Positions 1-6,440 of a stretch of DNA of 19,713 nt are shown one piece after another (the stretch's first letter is position 1; every line of letters begins with the position of its first letter). This DNA is from an uncultured Hungatella sp. (lineage in GTDB: Bacteria; Bacillota; Clostridia; Lachnospirales; Lachnospiraceae). Position numbers and translations under genes: made by a program. Below the pieces are notes generated by a model. That model saw only the letters and a list, made by a program, of their open reading frames with translations, was not told the DNA's origin and ran no database searches. The stretch is from assembly GCA_910585645.1 (NCBI GenBank), contig CAJUFP010000098.1, positions 1 through 19,713 of the forward strand. Direction: 5' to 3'.

Positions 1-228
1 TTCCTCCCCTCCCTGGCTCCACGACTCCCCCGCCCTTTGCTCACTCAACAATATATCAACATGACAAAATGAAAGCTATGGTTTATCCAGGTTAGGAAAT
101 CAGTAATGGAAACAACAGAAATTATAATATTAATATACTGCATTAGAGGATTTCGTTTACTTTTTTAGAACTGACAAGGGCAGTTTTTTTGTATTAGTTT
201 TTCTTATTAGATAACCCTGAAAGTCAAA
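1..228. other. Intergenic region with no gene seen
   Basis: No convincing coding region begins or ends in this AT-rich stretch. It contains a small hairpin at 169-185 (AACTG, loop of 7, CAGTT) that runs into seven T residues. This could be a weak terminator for an upstream gene lying outside the window. Nothing else is recognised before the promoter at 229. Confidence 0.5.
169..190 (+). terminator. Weak candidate intrinsic terminator
   Basis: A 5-bp stem, AACTG (169-173) with CAGTT (181-185), and a 7-nt loop are followed by a T tract to 190. The stem is short, so termination efficiency is doubtful. If real, it would end a transcription unit entering from the left. Confidence 0.3.
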
Positions 229-257
229 TTGATTCCCCAACATGAAGTTTTTATAAT
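229..257 (+). promoter_or_regulatory. Sigma-A promoter of the SDR/aldo-keto reductase operon
   Basis: TTGATT at 229-234 lies 17 bp from a perfect TATAAT at 252-257. Transcription would start near 264 and leave a leader of about 100 nt before the SDR start codon at 363. No competing promoter is seen closer to the gene. Confidence 0.65.
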
Positions 258-362
258 AAATACAGAACGAAAGCAAGCCATTGATAAAAAGCTGGATGGC
301 ATGACGCTTCCTGTCTTTGGCGGCCGCAAGTCATAAAAGTGAAAGGAATGGAGGAAGTACAG

Positions 363-1196
363 ATGGCGAGAGAAGTAATGATTGTAACCGGCGCAGGCCA
401 GATCGGCATGGCTATTGCCCGGAGAATGGGGTATGGAAAGAAGATTGTCCTTGGAGACAAAAAAACGGAAAACGCAGAGGCAATGGCTAAGGTCATGAGG
501 GAAGCCGGTTTTGACGTGGCCCCCATGGAGATGGATTTGTCTTCCAGAGAATCCATTGGGAATCTGATTGCGGAGGCAAAAAAGTACGGTGAAATCACCA
601 TGCTGGTGAACGCGGCCGGAGTATCTCCAAGCCAGGCGTCGGTCGAGACGATTTTGAAGGTTGATCTTTACGGCACCGCGGTGCTCTTGGAGGAGGTGGG
701 AAAGGTTATGGCTTCCGGAGGCGTGGGGGTGACGATTTCCAGCCAGTCAGGACACCGTATGAGGCAGCTTTCTCCCGAGGAGGATGAACAACTGGCCTGC
801 ACGCCCACAGAGGAACTGCTGTCACTGGAAATCCTGCAGCCGTCCAACATCCGTGATACGCTTCATGCCTATCAGATGGCAAAACGCTGTAATGAAAAAC
901 GTGTCATGGCTGAATCTGTGAAGTGGGGCGAGAAGGGCGCGAGAATCAATTCTATTTCTCCGGGAATTATTGTGACGCCGCTGGCAATGGATGAGTTTAA
1001 CGGGCCGAGGGGAGATTTCTACAAAAATATGTTCGCGAAATGCCCTGCAGGCCGTCCGGGAACCGCGGATGAGGTGGCAAATGCAGCGGAACTGCTGATG
1101 AGCGACAGAGGGGCTTTTATTACAGGCGCGGATTTCCTGATTGACGGCGGCGCGACAGCTTCCTATTTTTACGGGCCTTTGAGGCCTCAGGAATAA
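363..1196 (+). CDS. SDR family NAD(P)-dependent oxidoreductase
   Basis: Classical short-chain dehydrogenase/reductase of 277 residues, cytosolic, interconverting an alcohol and a carbonyl with NAD(P). The nucleotide-binding TGAGQIG motif is at residues 9-15, a VNAAG structural motif at 82-86, a Ser at 126-127 and the YxxxK pair at Y170/K174. About 43 residues separate the catalytic Ser from Tyr, where about 13 is usual, so there is an acidic insertion before the active-site Tyr. The ATG at 363 is chosen because GGAGG at 350-354 sits 8 nt upstream; earlier GTG (339) and ATG (348) codons lack a comparable site. It is the first gene of an operon with two aldo/keto reductases, behind the promoter at 229-257. 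Substrate is unknown; a sugar or sugar-derived ketone is inferred from the neighbours. Confidence 0.9.
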   Translation: MAREVMIVTGAGQIGMAIARRMGYGKKIVLGDKKTENAEAMAKVMREAGFDVAPMEMDLSSRESIGNLIAEAKKYGEITMLVNAAGVSPSQASVETILKVDLYGTAVLLEEVGKVMASGGVGVTISSQSGHRMRQLSPEEDEQLACTPTEELLSLEILQPSNIRDTLHAYQMAKRCNEKRVMAESVKWGEKGARINSISPGIIVTPLAMDEFNGPRGDFYKNMFAKCPAGRPGTADEVANAAELLMSDRGAFITGADFLIDGGATASYFYGPLRPQE

Positions 1197-1207
1197 GGAC
1201 AAATTTC

Positions 1208-1297
1208 ATGATGAAAGCATTACTTGTAAACGGAAGTTCAAGGAGAGAGGAGAATAGCGGAAATGGAAAAGAGAACACTTGGCGCCAGCACTCTTAG
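1208..1297 (+). pseudogene. Relic of a flavodoxin-fold FMN reductase N-terminus
   Basis: A 29-codon reading frame begins MMKALLVNGSSRREEN, which resembles the first strand and phosphate-binding loop of NADPH-dependent FMN reductases (MKxLLVNGSPRxxxN). After about 15 residues the resemblance stops, and the frame runs out of register into the next gene, ending at TAG 1295-1297. It overlaps the aldo/keto reductase start at 1263. I read it as the stub of a deleted reductase gene. A short leader peptide coupled to the downstream start is the alternative. Confidence 0.4.
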
Positions 1298-2252
1298 GGT
1301 CAATCCCGTTGGCCTGGGATGTATGGGATTCAGCCACGCTTCGGGAGAGCCTACAGAGAAGAGCACTGCGGTAAAGACGCTTCGGGAGGCTTTTGAGATC
1401 GGGTATGACTTTTTTGACACGGCGGAGGCTTATACCGGTGTCAGCCCGGACGGCATGGTTTCCTATAATGAAGAGCTGGTGGGGGAGGCCGTGAAGGGGA
1501 TTCGGGACAAGGTGGTCATTGCCACAAAGATGGGGGTTAAGCACAATGCAGACCGGACCTTAAGACTGGACAGCAGCCCGGAAACCATAAGAAAAAGTCT
1601 TGAGGAAAGCTTAAGGAAGCTGGGGACAGACTATGTTGACCTGTATTATCAGCACAGGATCGACCCAGAAGTGGAGCCGGAGGTGGTGGCCGAGACCATG
1701 GGGAAACTGATAAAAGAGGGAAAGATACGCTATTGGGGCATTTCGGAAACCACAGAAAGATACCTGCGCCGGGCCCATGCCGTATGCCCTGTTACGGCCA
1801 TTGAAAACAGGTATTCCATGATGGCCAGGTGGCATGAGGCCGTCTTCCCGGTGTGCGAGGAACTGAATATTGCCTATGTGGCCTTTTCTCCCATGGCAAA
1901 CGGGTTCCTTACAGGGAAATATACGCCTTCCACAAAATTTGAGGGAAGCCAGGATTACCGGGCAGGTATGCCCCAGTACACCCAGGAAGGGTATGAAAAG
2001 GCGAAGGAGCTTTTGGATTTGCTGACTAAGATGGCGGGAGAGAAGAACGCGACTATGGGCCAGTTGTCCCTGGCGTGGATGATCAACAAGAAACCGTATA
2101 TTGTACCGATTCCAGGCTCCCGCAAGATCGAACGGCTGAGAGAAAACTTTGAGGCAGGCAATGTGGTTCTGACGCAGGAAGAAATTGCCATGATTGATTC
2201 CAGGCTGGATACCATGGAATTTGATGTGTTTGGCGGCCATGGCGCTAAATAG
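1263..2252 (+). CDS. Aldo/keto reductase, Tas/YajO-like
   Basis: Aldo/keto reductase of 329 residues, a cytosolic (beta/alpha)8 barrel that reduces aldehydes or ketones with NADPH. The full catalytic tetrad is visible: D52 and Y57 in FDTAEAY, K89 in ATKMG and H131 in YYQHRID. A C-terminal cofactor-binding segment (IPGSRKIERLREN) supports NADPH use. Length and the N-terminal LGASTLRVNPVGLGCMGF pattern fit the bacterial group of voltage-gated K+ channel beta-like and Tas reductases. The ATG at 1263 has GGAG at 1249-1252 upstream. It lies 66 nt after the SDR in the same operon. Substrate is not predictable beyond a probable role in carbonyl reduction within this sugar-related region. Confidence 0.92.
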   Translation: MEKRTLGASTLRVNPVGLGCMGFSHASGEPTEKSTAVKTLREAFEIGYDFFDTAEAYTGVSPDGMVSYNEELVGEAVKGIRDKVVIATKMGVKHNADRTLRLDSSPETIRKSLEESLRKLGTDYVDLYYQHRIDPEVEPEVVAETMGKLIKEGKIRYWGISETTERYLRRAHAVCPVTAIENRYSMMARWHEAVFPVCEELNIAYVAFSPMANGFLTGKYTPSTKFEGSQDYRAGMPQYTQEGYEKAKELLDLLTKMAGEKNATMGQLSLAWMINKKPYIVPIPGSRKIERLRENFEAGNVVLTQEEIAMIDSRLDTMEFDVFGGHGAK

Positions 2253-2337
2253 AATGAGTACACAAAAGGATGCTTTCCAACGTCATGGCAGGTGCCGCGA
2301 AGCGGTGCGTGCCGCTGCAAAAAAGGAGGAAAACCAA

Positions 2338-3207
2338 ATGGAATTTGTAACATTGAGAAACGGCGTAAAAATGCCCATGGAGGGGTTCGGCGTCTTTCAG
2401 GTGCGAGATAAGGAGGAGTGTAAACGCTCTGTGCTGGATGCGATCAAGGCAGGATACCGCCTCATTGACACGGCTGCTTCCTATACCAATGAGGATGCTG
2501 TGGGGGAAGCGGTTCGGGAGGCCATAAAGGAGGGAGTCTGTACCAGGGCGGAACTGTTTATCACCTCCAAGATGTGGGTGCAGGACATGGAAAGCTATGA
2601 TATGGCGAAAGAGGCCATTGACGCTTCTCTGGAAAAGTCAGGACTGGAATACTTGGACCTGTATCTGCTGCACCAGGCCATGAAAGATTATTTCAGCGCG
2701 TGGCGGGCCATGGAGGATGCTTACGCGGAGGGAAAATTAAAGGCTATCGGCGTTTCCAACTTTTACCCCCATGTGCTGACCAATTTCTGCGAGACGGTGA
2801 AGGTGAGGCCTATGGTGAACCAGGTGGAGCTTCACCCCTACTATGCCCAGGAAAAGGCGCTGGAAACCATGGCTTATTATGACGTGGCACCGGAAGCATG
2901 GGCGCCCCTTGGGGGAGGACGTTATAAACCCTTTGAGAACGAGATGCTGAAAGGGATCGCGGCGGCACACGAAAAGACCGTAGGCCAGGTGATCCTGCGC
3001 TGGAACGTGCAGAGGGGCGTGGTGGTCATCCCCAAATCCACCCACAAGGAGCGGATTGAGGAGAATTTCAACATCTGGGATTTTTCGCTGACAGAGGAGG
3101 AGATGAAGCAGATTTCCTCTCTGGATATGGGGTATGTGGGCACGGCGGTAAAGCACTTTGACCCGGAGTTTGTGCGCATGTGCAACGGAAGGAAGATTCA
3201 CGACTGA
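2338..3207 (+). CDS. Aldo/keto reductase, 2,5-diketogluconate reductase-like
   Basis: Second aldo/keto reductase, 289 residues, of the AKR5-like group typified by 2,5-diketo-D-gluconate reductase. It opens with LRNGVKMPMEGFGVFQV. The tetrad is D44 and Y49 (LIDTAASY), K78 (ITSKMW) and H112 (YLLHQ). GVSNFYPH and the C-terminal VVIPKSTHKERIEENFNIWDF cofactor signature are typical. ATG 2338 is selected because GGAGG at 2325-2329 is 8 nt upstream and the family consensus begins there, although the frame is open further upstream to about 2194. It is clearly a different subfamily from the preceding reductase, so the pair is not a recent tandem duplication. It overlaps the next small ORF by one base (TGATGA). 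Confidence 0.92.
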   Translation: MEFVTLRNGVKMPMEGFGVFQVRDKEECKRSVLDAIKAGYRLIDTAASYTNEDAVGEAVREAIKEGVCTRAELFITSKMWVQDMESYDMAKEAIDASLEKSGLEYLDLYLLHQAMKDYFSAWRAMEDAYAEGKLKAIGVSNFYPHVLTNFCETVKVRPMVNQVELHPYYAQEKALETMAYYDVAPEAWAPLGGGRYKPFENEMLKGIAAAHEKTVGQVILRWNVQRGVVVIPKSTHKERIEENFNIWDFSLTEEEMKQISSLDMGYVGTAVKHFDPEFVRMCNGRKIHD

Positions 3208-3353
3208 TGAAAGAAGTGTTAAAGCAGTGTGACAAAAAGCCAATGGTTATGGAGGCGGAATGCCACCCGTCCTATCCGGGGGAGCAGGTGACTCTGGAAT
3301 CCCTGCAAAAGCTTGCGGTTACCAAATGTAATTTTGAAGATGAGTCCTCATAA
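3207..3353 (+). CDS. Small 48-residue ORF, possibly an aldo/keto reductase fragment
   Basis: This frame starts at an ATG overlapping the stop of the preceding reductase (TGATGA), so it could be translated by coupling. It reads MKEVLKQCDKKPMVMEAECH and continues to residue 48. The piece KPMVMEAECHPSYPGE resembles the beta-strand region RPMVNQVELHPYYAQE of the adjacent reductase (P-M-V, E-x-H-P and Y shared). It is therefore more likely a decayed fragment of another aldo/keto reductase than a functional peptide. No function is assigned. Confidence 0.35.
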   Translation: MKEVLKQCDKKPMVMEAECHPSYPGEQVTLESLQKLAVTKCNFEDESS

Positions 3354-3362
3354 AATTGTCTT

Positions 3363-3405
3363 AAAGTGTCAGGTGTGGGAAATAGGTTCCGTGCCTGGCA
3401 CTTTT
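3363..3405 (+). terminator. Intrinsic terminator of the redox operon
   Basis: AAAGTGTCAGG (3363-3373) pairs with CCTGGCACTTT (3394-3404) with a single G-T wobble. Within the loop, GGAA and TTCC can extend the structure. The stem ends in a short T run. It sits 10 nt after the small ORF and closes the SDR/aldo-keto reductase transcription unit. Confidence 0.75.
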
Positions 3406-3521
3406 ATACGCCCTGGCCCCCACAGAGGAATATGCCGTTAAAGCGGCGCGTGGGTGGTTGATTCCCTCATTTCCTCCCCTCATTTCTAACCAATAAAGAA
3501 TAACAGCAAAACCAACATTGG

Positions 3522-3544
3522 CAAGAATTAACATACAATTCTTG
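3522..3544. repeat. Inverted repeat 1 (8-bp arms) upstream of deglycosidase operon
   Basis: CAAGAATT (3522-3529) and AATTCTTG (3537-3544) are perfect inverted copies separated by 7 nt. Read as RNA, the AT-rich stem is followed by a T-rich run (TCTTTTTTATTTTT), so it may be a weak terminator or attenuator. Read as DNA, it has the shape of a dimeric regulator operator. Confidence 0.6.
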
Positions 3545-3582
3545 TCTTTTTTATTTTTCTAAATTCCCCAGGAAAAAGACAA
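3542..3582. repeat. Inverted repeat 2 (10-bp arms) overlapping repeat 1
   Basis: TTGTCTTTTT (3542-3551) and AAAAAGACAA (3573-3582) are perfect inverted copies with a 21-nt spacer. The left arm shares its first three bases with the right arm of repeat 1, so in RNA the two full-length hairpins could not form together. Confidence 0.6.
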
Positions 3583-3585
3583 AGC

Positions 3586-3599
3586 TAACAACGTTATCA
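3586..3599. promoter_or_regulatory. Possible catabolite-responsive element (cre-like)
   Basis: TAACAACGTTATCA matches the consensus TGWAANCGNTNWCA at all but two fixed positions. It lies upstream of the deglycosidase operon, where CcpA-type control would make sense. Two mismatches make this tentative. Confidence 0.25.
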
Positions 3600-3623
3600 T
3601 ATTCCGCCAAGATACGAACGGAT

Positions 3624-3652
3624 TTGCCGCCCAAAATCCAATAAAATATAGC
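3624..3652 (+). promoter_or_regulatory. Weak candidate promoter of the deglycosidase/ABC operon
   Basis: TTGCCG at 3624-3629 and TATAGC at 3647-3652 are spaced by 17 bp. Both hexamers match consensus at only four of six positions, as expected for an activator-dependent promoter. The start would be near 3659, giving a leader of about 26 nt. Confidence 0.25.
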
Positions 3653-3684
3653 CATCAGGTAAAGAAAACCACAGGAGGAAAAAC

Positions 3685-4143
3685 ATGTTCGATAATTTTT
3701 TAATCAGGAAAGACAGCCTGAAAAATGAAAAGGATGACCATGGCAATGTGATCGGTTTTACCTTTGCGGCCAGGAACGCCAACTACAGAGGCGTGTACCT
3801 TTCCCTGCATAATGGGTACTATATCAAAGTGGACGGCATCCAGTATAAACGGGATGTGCAGACCTTTGAGATCAACGGAAAAGAACCCAGAAGCTTTGAG
3901 GAGATCAAGACTGCCGTGTGGGAGCACTGGGATTATGACGACGAGGGCATTATCCATGTAAAAAAGGAGGGAGGGCTTGCCCCCGGCCGCCATACCATCG
4001 AATTTCAGCAGTCTGTTCTTGCCGCTTACGGTTACCTTCCCACAGATGAGGAGTGGGTAAAATGTCCGCCGGAACCGGGAACCGGAGCTGGCTCTGACAA
4101 AACGAAAAACATTGTGACATATGAATTGGAACTTCAGGAATAG
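3685..4143 (+). CDS. DUF6379 / C-glycoside deglycosidase beta subunit-like protein
   Basis: Small cytosolic protein of 152 residues, rich in beta-strand patterns, matching the family annotated as C-glycoside deglycosidase beta subunit (DgpB/DfgB/CarB type, DUF6379). Typical features are MFDNFLIRKDSL at the start, RNANYRGVYLSLHNGYYIKVDG near residues 31-52 and an acidic middle section. In characterised systems this subunit has no fold-derived activity alone; it packs against the TIM-barrel alpha subunit, and the complex cleaves the bond between a 3-keto sugar and its aglycone. The alpha-type gene follows after 14 nt, supporting an obligate pair. AGGAGG sits 6 nt before the ATG. It is the first gene of a long operon. 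Assignment is by recalled family pattern, so the substrate class (C- versus O-glycoside) remains open. Confidence 0.8.
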   Translation: MFDNFLIRKDSLKNEKDDHGNVIGFTFAARNANYRGVYLSLHNGYYIKVDGIQYKRDVQTFEINGKEPRSFEEIKTAVWEHWDYDDEGIIHVKKEGGLAPGRHTIEFQQSVLAAYGYLPTDEEWVKCPPEPGTGAGSDKTKNIVTYELELQE

Positions 4144-4157
4144 GAGGGAAGAAGTTT

Positions 4158-5291
4158 ATGGGAAAAATCAGACGAGGGGTTTCACTTTACAGCTATCAGC
4201 AGGCGCAATTTTTTAAAGAATTAGATCTGGAAGGCCAGATTCGCGAGGTGGGCGAGAACCTTTACGGGGCGGACGGGATTGAGATGCTGGATGAAATGTC
4301 GCTGAGAAACTATCCCAATCCGCCGGAAGCGTTTTTTGACCAGTGGTTTTCCTGGATGGAGAAATATGGAACCACTCCGGTGACCATGGACGTTTTTTGC
4401 GATGTACTTCAGTTCCGGGATCATGTGATGAGCATTTCCGAATGCGAGGACCGTCTGAAAAGCGATATCCGCCTTGCTAAGAAAATGGGATTTAAAAATG
4501 TCCGTACATTGGCCACAACGCCTGTGGAGGTGATGATTGAAGCGCTTCCCGTAGCGGAAGAATGCGATATCAGGATGGGAAAAGAGATTCATGCGCCGAT
4601 TCCGCTGAATGGCCAGTACGTCAATGAGATCGTAGAATACTGCCAGAAGACCGGAACGAAACACTTAGGGATTGTTCCTGACTGGGGAATTTTCGCCTAC
4701 CGGCCGTCAGAGGTTACCCTGGACTGGTATGTGCGCCAGGGGGCAAAGAGGGAGAGCTGCGATTTGGTGACGGAGATCTGCATGGATAACTATCTGGGAA
4801 AAAGCGATGAACTGAATAAGATCGATCTTTCCCTTTATTCGGCCGGGAATGTAGAATCCATGTTTCACCGCTATCTGAAATTCGGAGATGCGCCCAAAGA
4901 TTTAATTCCGGCCTTTAACAAGATGCAGGGAATGATTCGCAGCAATGTTTCCGGATATACGGATATTGATTTTGAGGTCATGGGGCAGGCCCTTCTCTTA
5001 TCCAGGACAAAGGCAGAGGATTTGAAGGAACTGATGCCCTATATCGTGGGTATTCACGGCAAGTTCTACAATATGTCCGAAATTCCGGGAAAGCCTGGTA
5101 CCTATCAGGATATTTCCATGGATTATGAGGGCCCCATTGGGTTTTTGAAGGAACAAGGATATGAAGGATATATTAACTCAGAGTACGAAGGCCAGCGGCG
5201 CTTCCAGGACCGTGACGAGGCACACCTGATCAGTGAGGTGGATCAGGTCCGCAGGCATCAGGAAATGCTGAAACGATTAATCGGAGAATAA
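4158..5291 (+). CDS. Sugar phosphate isomerase/epimerase-fold, C-glycoside deglycosidase alpha subunit-like
   Basis: TIM-barrel protein of 377 residues, longer than ordinary xylose isomerase-like epimerases (about 280) but in the range of deglycosidase alpha subunits (DgpC/DfgA/CarC type). A four-ligand divalent metal site is visible: E143 (GKEIHAP), D175 (VPDWG), H300 (GIHGKFYN) and E342 (INSEYEGQR). H145 next to the first ligand is a candidate catalytic base. In the known enzymes a metal-bound 3-keto-glycoside is deprotonated at C2 and the aglycone is eliminated from C1. The gene starts 14 nt after the beta-type gene with GGAGGG upstream, and the Gfo/Idh oxidoreductase that would make the 3-keto substrate comes next. 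An alternative is an isomerase acting on a keto sugar without elimination, but the partner gene argues against that. Confidence 0.82.
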   Translation: MGKIRRGVSLYSYQQAQFFKELDLEGQIREVGENLYGADGIEMLDEMSLRNYPNPPEAFFDQWFSWMEKYGTTPVTMDVFCDVLQFRDHVMSISECEDRLKSDIRLAKKMGFKNVRTLATTPVEVMIEALPVAEECDIRMGKEIHAPIPLNGQYVNEIVEYCQKTGTKHLGIVPDWGIFAYRPSEVTLDWYVRQGAKRESCDLVTEICMDNYLGKSDELNKIDLSLYSAGNVESMFHRYLKFGDAPKDLIPAFNKMQGMIRSNVSGYTDIDFEVMGQALLLSRTKAEDLKELMPYIVGIHGKFYNMSEIPGKPGTYQDISMDYEGPIGFLKEQGYEGYINSEYEGQRRFQDRDEAHLISEVDQVRRHQEMLKRLIGE

Positions 5292-5308
5292 AACAGGAGG
5301 ATATCATT

Positions 5309-6415
5309 ATGAGTAAATTAAGATTAGGAATCATCGGCACCGGAGGAATCTGCAACAATAAGCATCTGCCGTCACTGGCTAAAGTTGCGGACAAGGTTGA
5401 GGTAGTGGCCCTGTGTGATTTAGATGAAGAGAAGGCAAAGGAAACAGCGAAGCGTCATGGCTTGAATGATGCGGCCATCTATACGGATTACCGGGAATTG
5501 CTGAAAGATGAGACCATTGATATCGTCCATGTCTGCACGCCCAATGTGGCCCATTGTCAGATTACCGTGGACGCATTTGAGGCAGGCAAGCATGTGCTTT
5601 GTGAAAAGCCCATGGCAGCCTCATCGGCGGATGCCCAAAAGATGCTGGACGCATGGAAGAAATCCGGGAAAAAATTTACGGTGGGGTATCAGAACCGCTT
5701 CCGCTATGATGTCCAGGTGCTGAAAAAAGCCTGTGAGGCAGGGGAACTGGGGGATATTTACTACGGAGAAGCCAATGCCATCCGCAGGAAAGCGGTTCCC
5801 ACATGGGGCGTATTTCCGGATAAGTCCAAACAGGGCGGCGGTCCCTTGATTGATATCGGTACCCATGCATTAGATATTACGCTGTGGTGCATGGATAATT
5901 ATGACGTGGACAGTGTAAGCGGACAGGTATTTTACAAGCTGGGCAATCTGCCGGAGGCGGCCCAGGGCAATACCTACGGGGCCTGGGATACGGACACTTA
6001 TGAGGTGGAGGACTCCGCCATGGGATTTATCAAAATGAAGAACGGCGCTCTGATTAACCTGCGTGCCTCCTGGGCCTTAAACTATATGGATGCACGGGAG
6101 GCGGCCACCACTCTCTGCGGGACGAAAGAGGGGGCAGAGATTAAATATGGAGGCAGCTATCCCAAGGCAGAACTGATCTTTAATCATGTGCGCCATGGAA
6201 AGATGACCCATGAAATGTTGTCAGGGGAAGCGCTGGTAGACTATTTTGAGGGAGTCAATGAACCGGCCGGTGTTGTGGAGGCGAAGCAGTGGATTGACGC
6301 AGTGCTAAAGGATACGGAGCCCTGCGTAAAACCGGAAGAAGCGTTTCGCGTTACTCAGATATTGGAAGCGATTTACCGTGCGTCTGAAACCAATACCACC
6401 ATTAAACTGGGTTAG
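5309..6415 (+). CDS. Gfo/Idh/MocA oxidoreductase, probable glycoside 3-dehydrogenase
   Basis: NAD(P)-dependent dehydrogenase of 368 residues. The Rossmann domain starts at once (GIIGTGGICNNKHLPSL, residues 7-23). The EKP motif carrying the catalytic Lys is at E99-K100-P101, and the C-terminal domain holds GGGPLIDIGTHALD with D182 and H186. Family members of this type oxidise the C3 hydroxyl of glucosides, as DgpA does for puerarin. It lies 17 nt behind the alpha subunit-like gene with AGGAGG before the ATG, completing the oxidation/elimination set of three. There is no secretion signal, so the reaction is intracellular, after import by the ABC system downstream. Preference for 3-oxidation is inferred from context. 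Confidence 0.85.
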   Translation: MSKLRLGIIGTGGICNNKHLPSLAKVADKVEVVALCDLDEEKAKETAKRHGLNDAAIYTDYRELLKDETIDIVHVCTPNVAHCQITVDAFEAGKHVLCEKPMAASSADAQKMLDAWKKSGKKFTVGYQNRFRYDVQVLKKACEAGELGDIYYGEANAIRRKAVPTWGVFPDKSKQGGGPLIDIGTHALDITLWCMDNYDVDSVSGQVFYKLGNLPEAAQGNTYGAWDTDTYEVEDSAMGFIKMKNGALINLRASWALNYMDAREAATTLCGTKEGAEIKYGGSYPKAELIFNHVRHGKMTHEMLSGEALVDYFEGVNEPAGVVEAKQWIDAVLKDTEPCVKPEEAFRVTQILEAIYRASETNTTIKLG

Positions 6416-6440
6416 CTATCAATGACAAGGAGAAGTGAAG

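Larger units (their letters stand above)
3406..3684 (+). promoter_or_regulatory. Intergenic control region of the deglycosidase/ABC operon
   Basis: This 279-bp gap has no coding signal. It contains two overlapping inverted repeats (3522-3544 and 3542-3582), a cre-like 14-mer at 3586-3599 and a weak promoter candidate near 3624-3652. It ends with the ribosome binding site AGGAGG at 3673-3678. This is the obvious place for induction and carbon control of the 9.4-kb operon that follows. Confidence 0.6.

Noticed and set aside
1611..2240. Minus-strand open frame of 209 codons opposite the first aldo/keto reductase
   Set aside because: It is antisense to a gene with an intact catalytic tetrad, and the protein composition is typical of a shadow frame.
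2294..2310. Small GC-rich hairpin between the two aldo/keto reductase genes
   Set aside because: The 7-bp stem contains two G-T pairs and has no T tract, so it is neither a terminator nor a clear regulatory element.
3406..3684. T-box or known metabolite riboswitch before the deglycosidase operon
   Set aside because: No T-box sequence, purine, SAM, TPP or glmS-like conserved core was recognised; only simple inverted repeats are seen.
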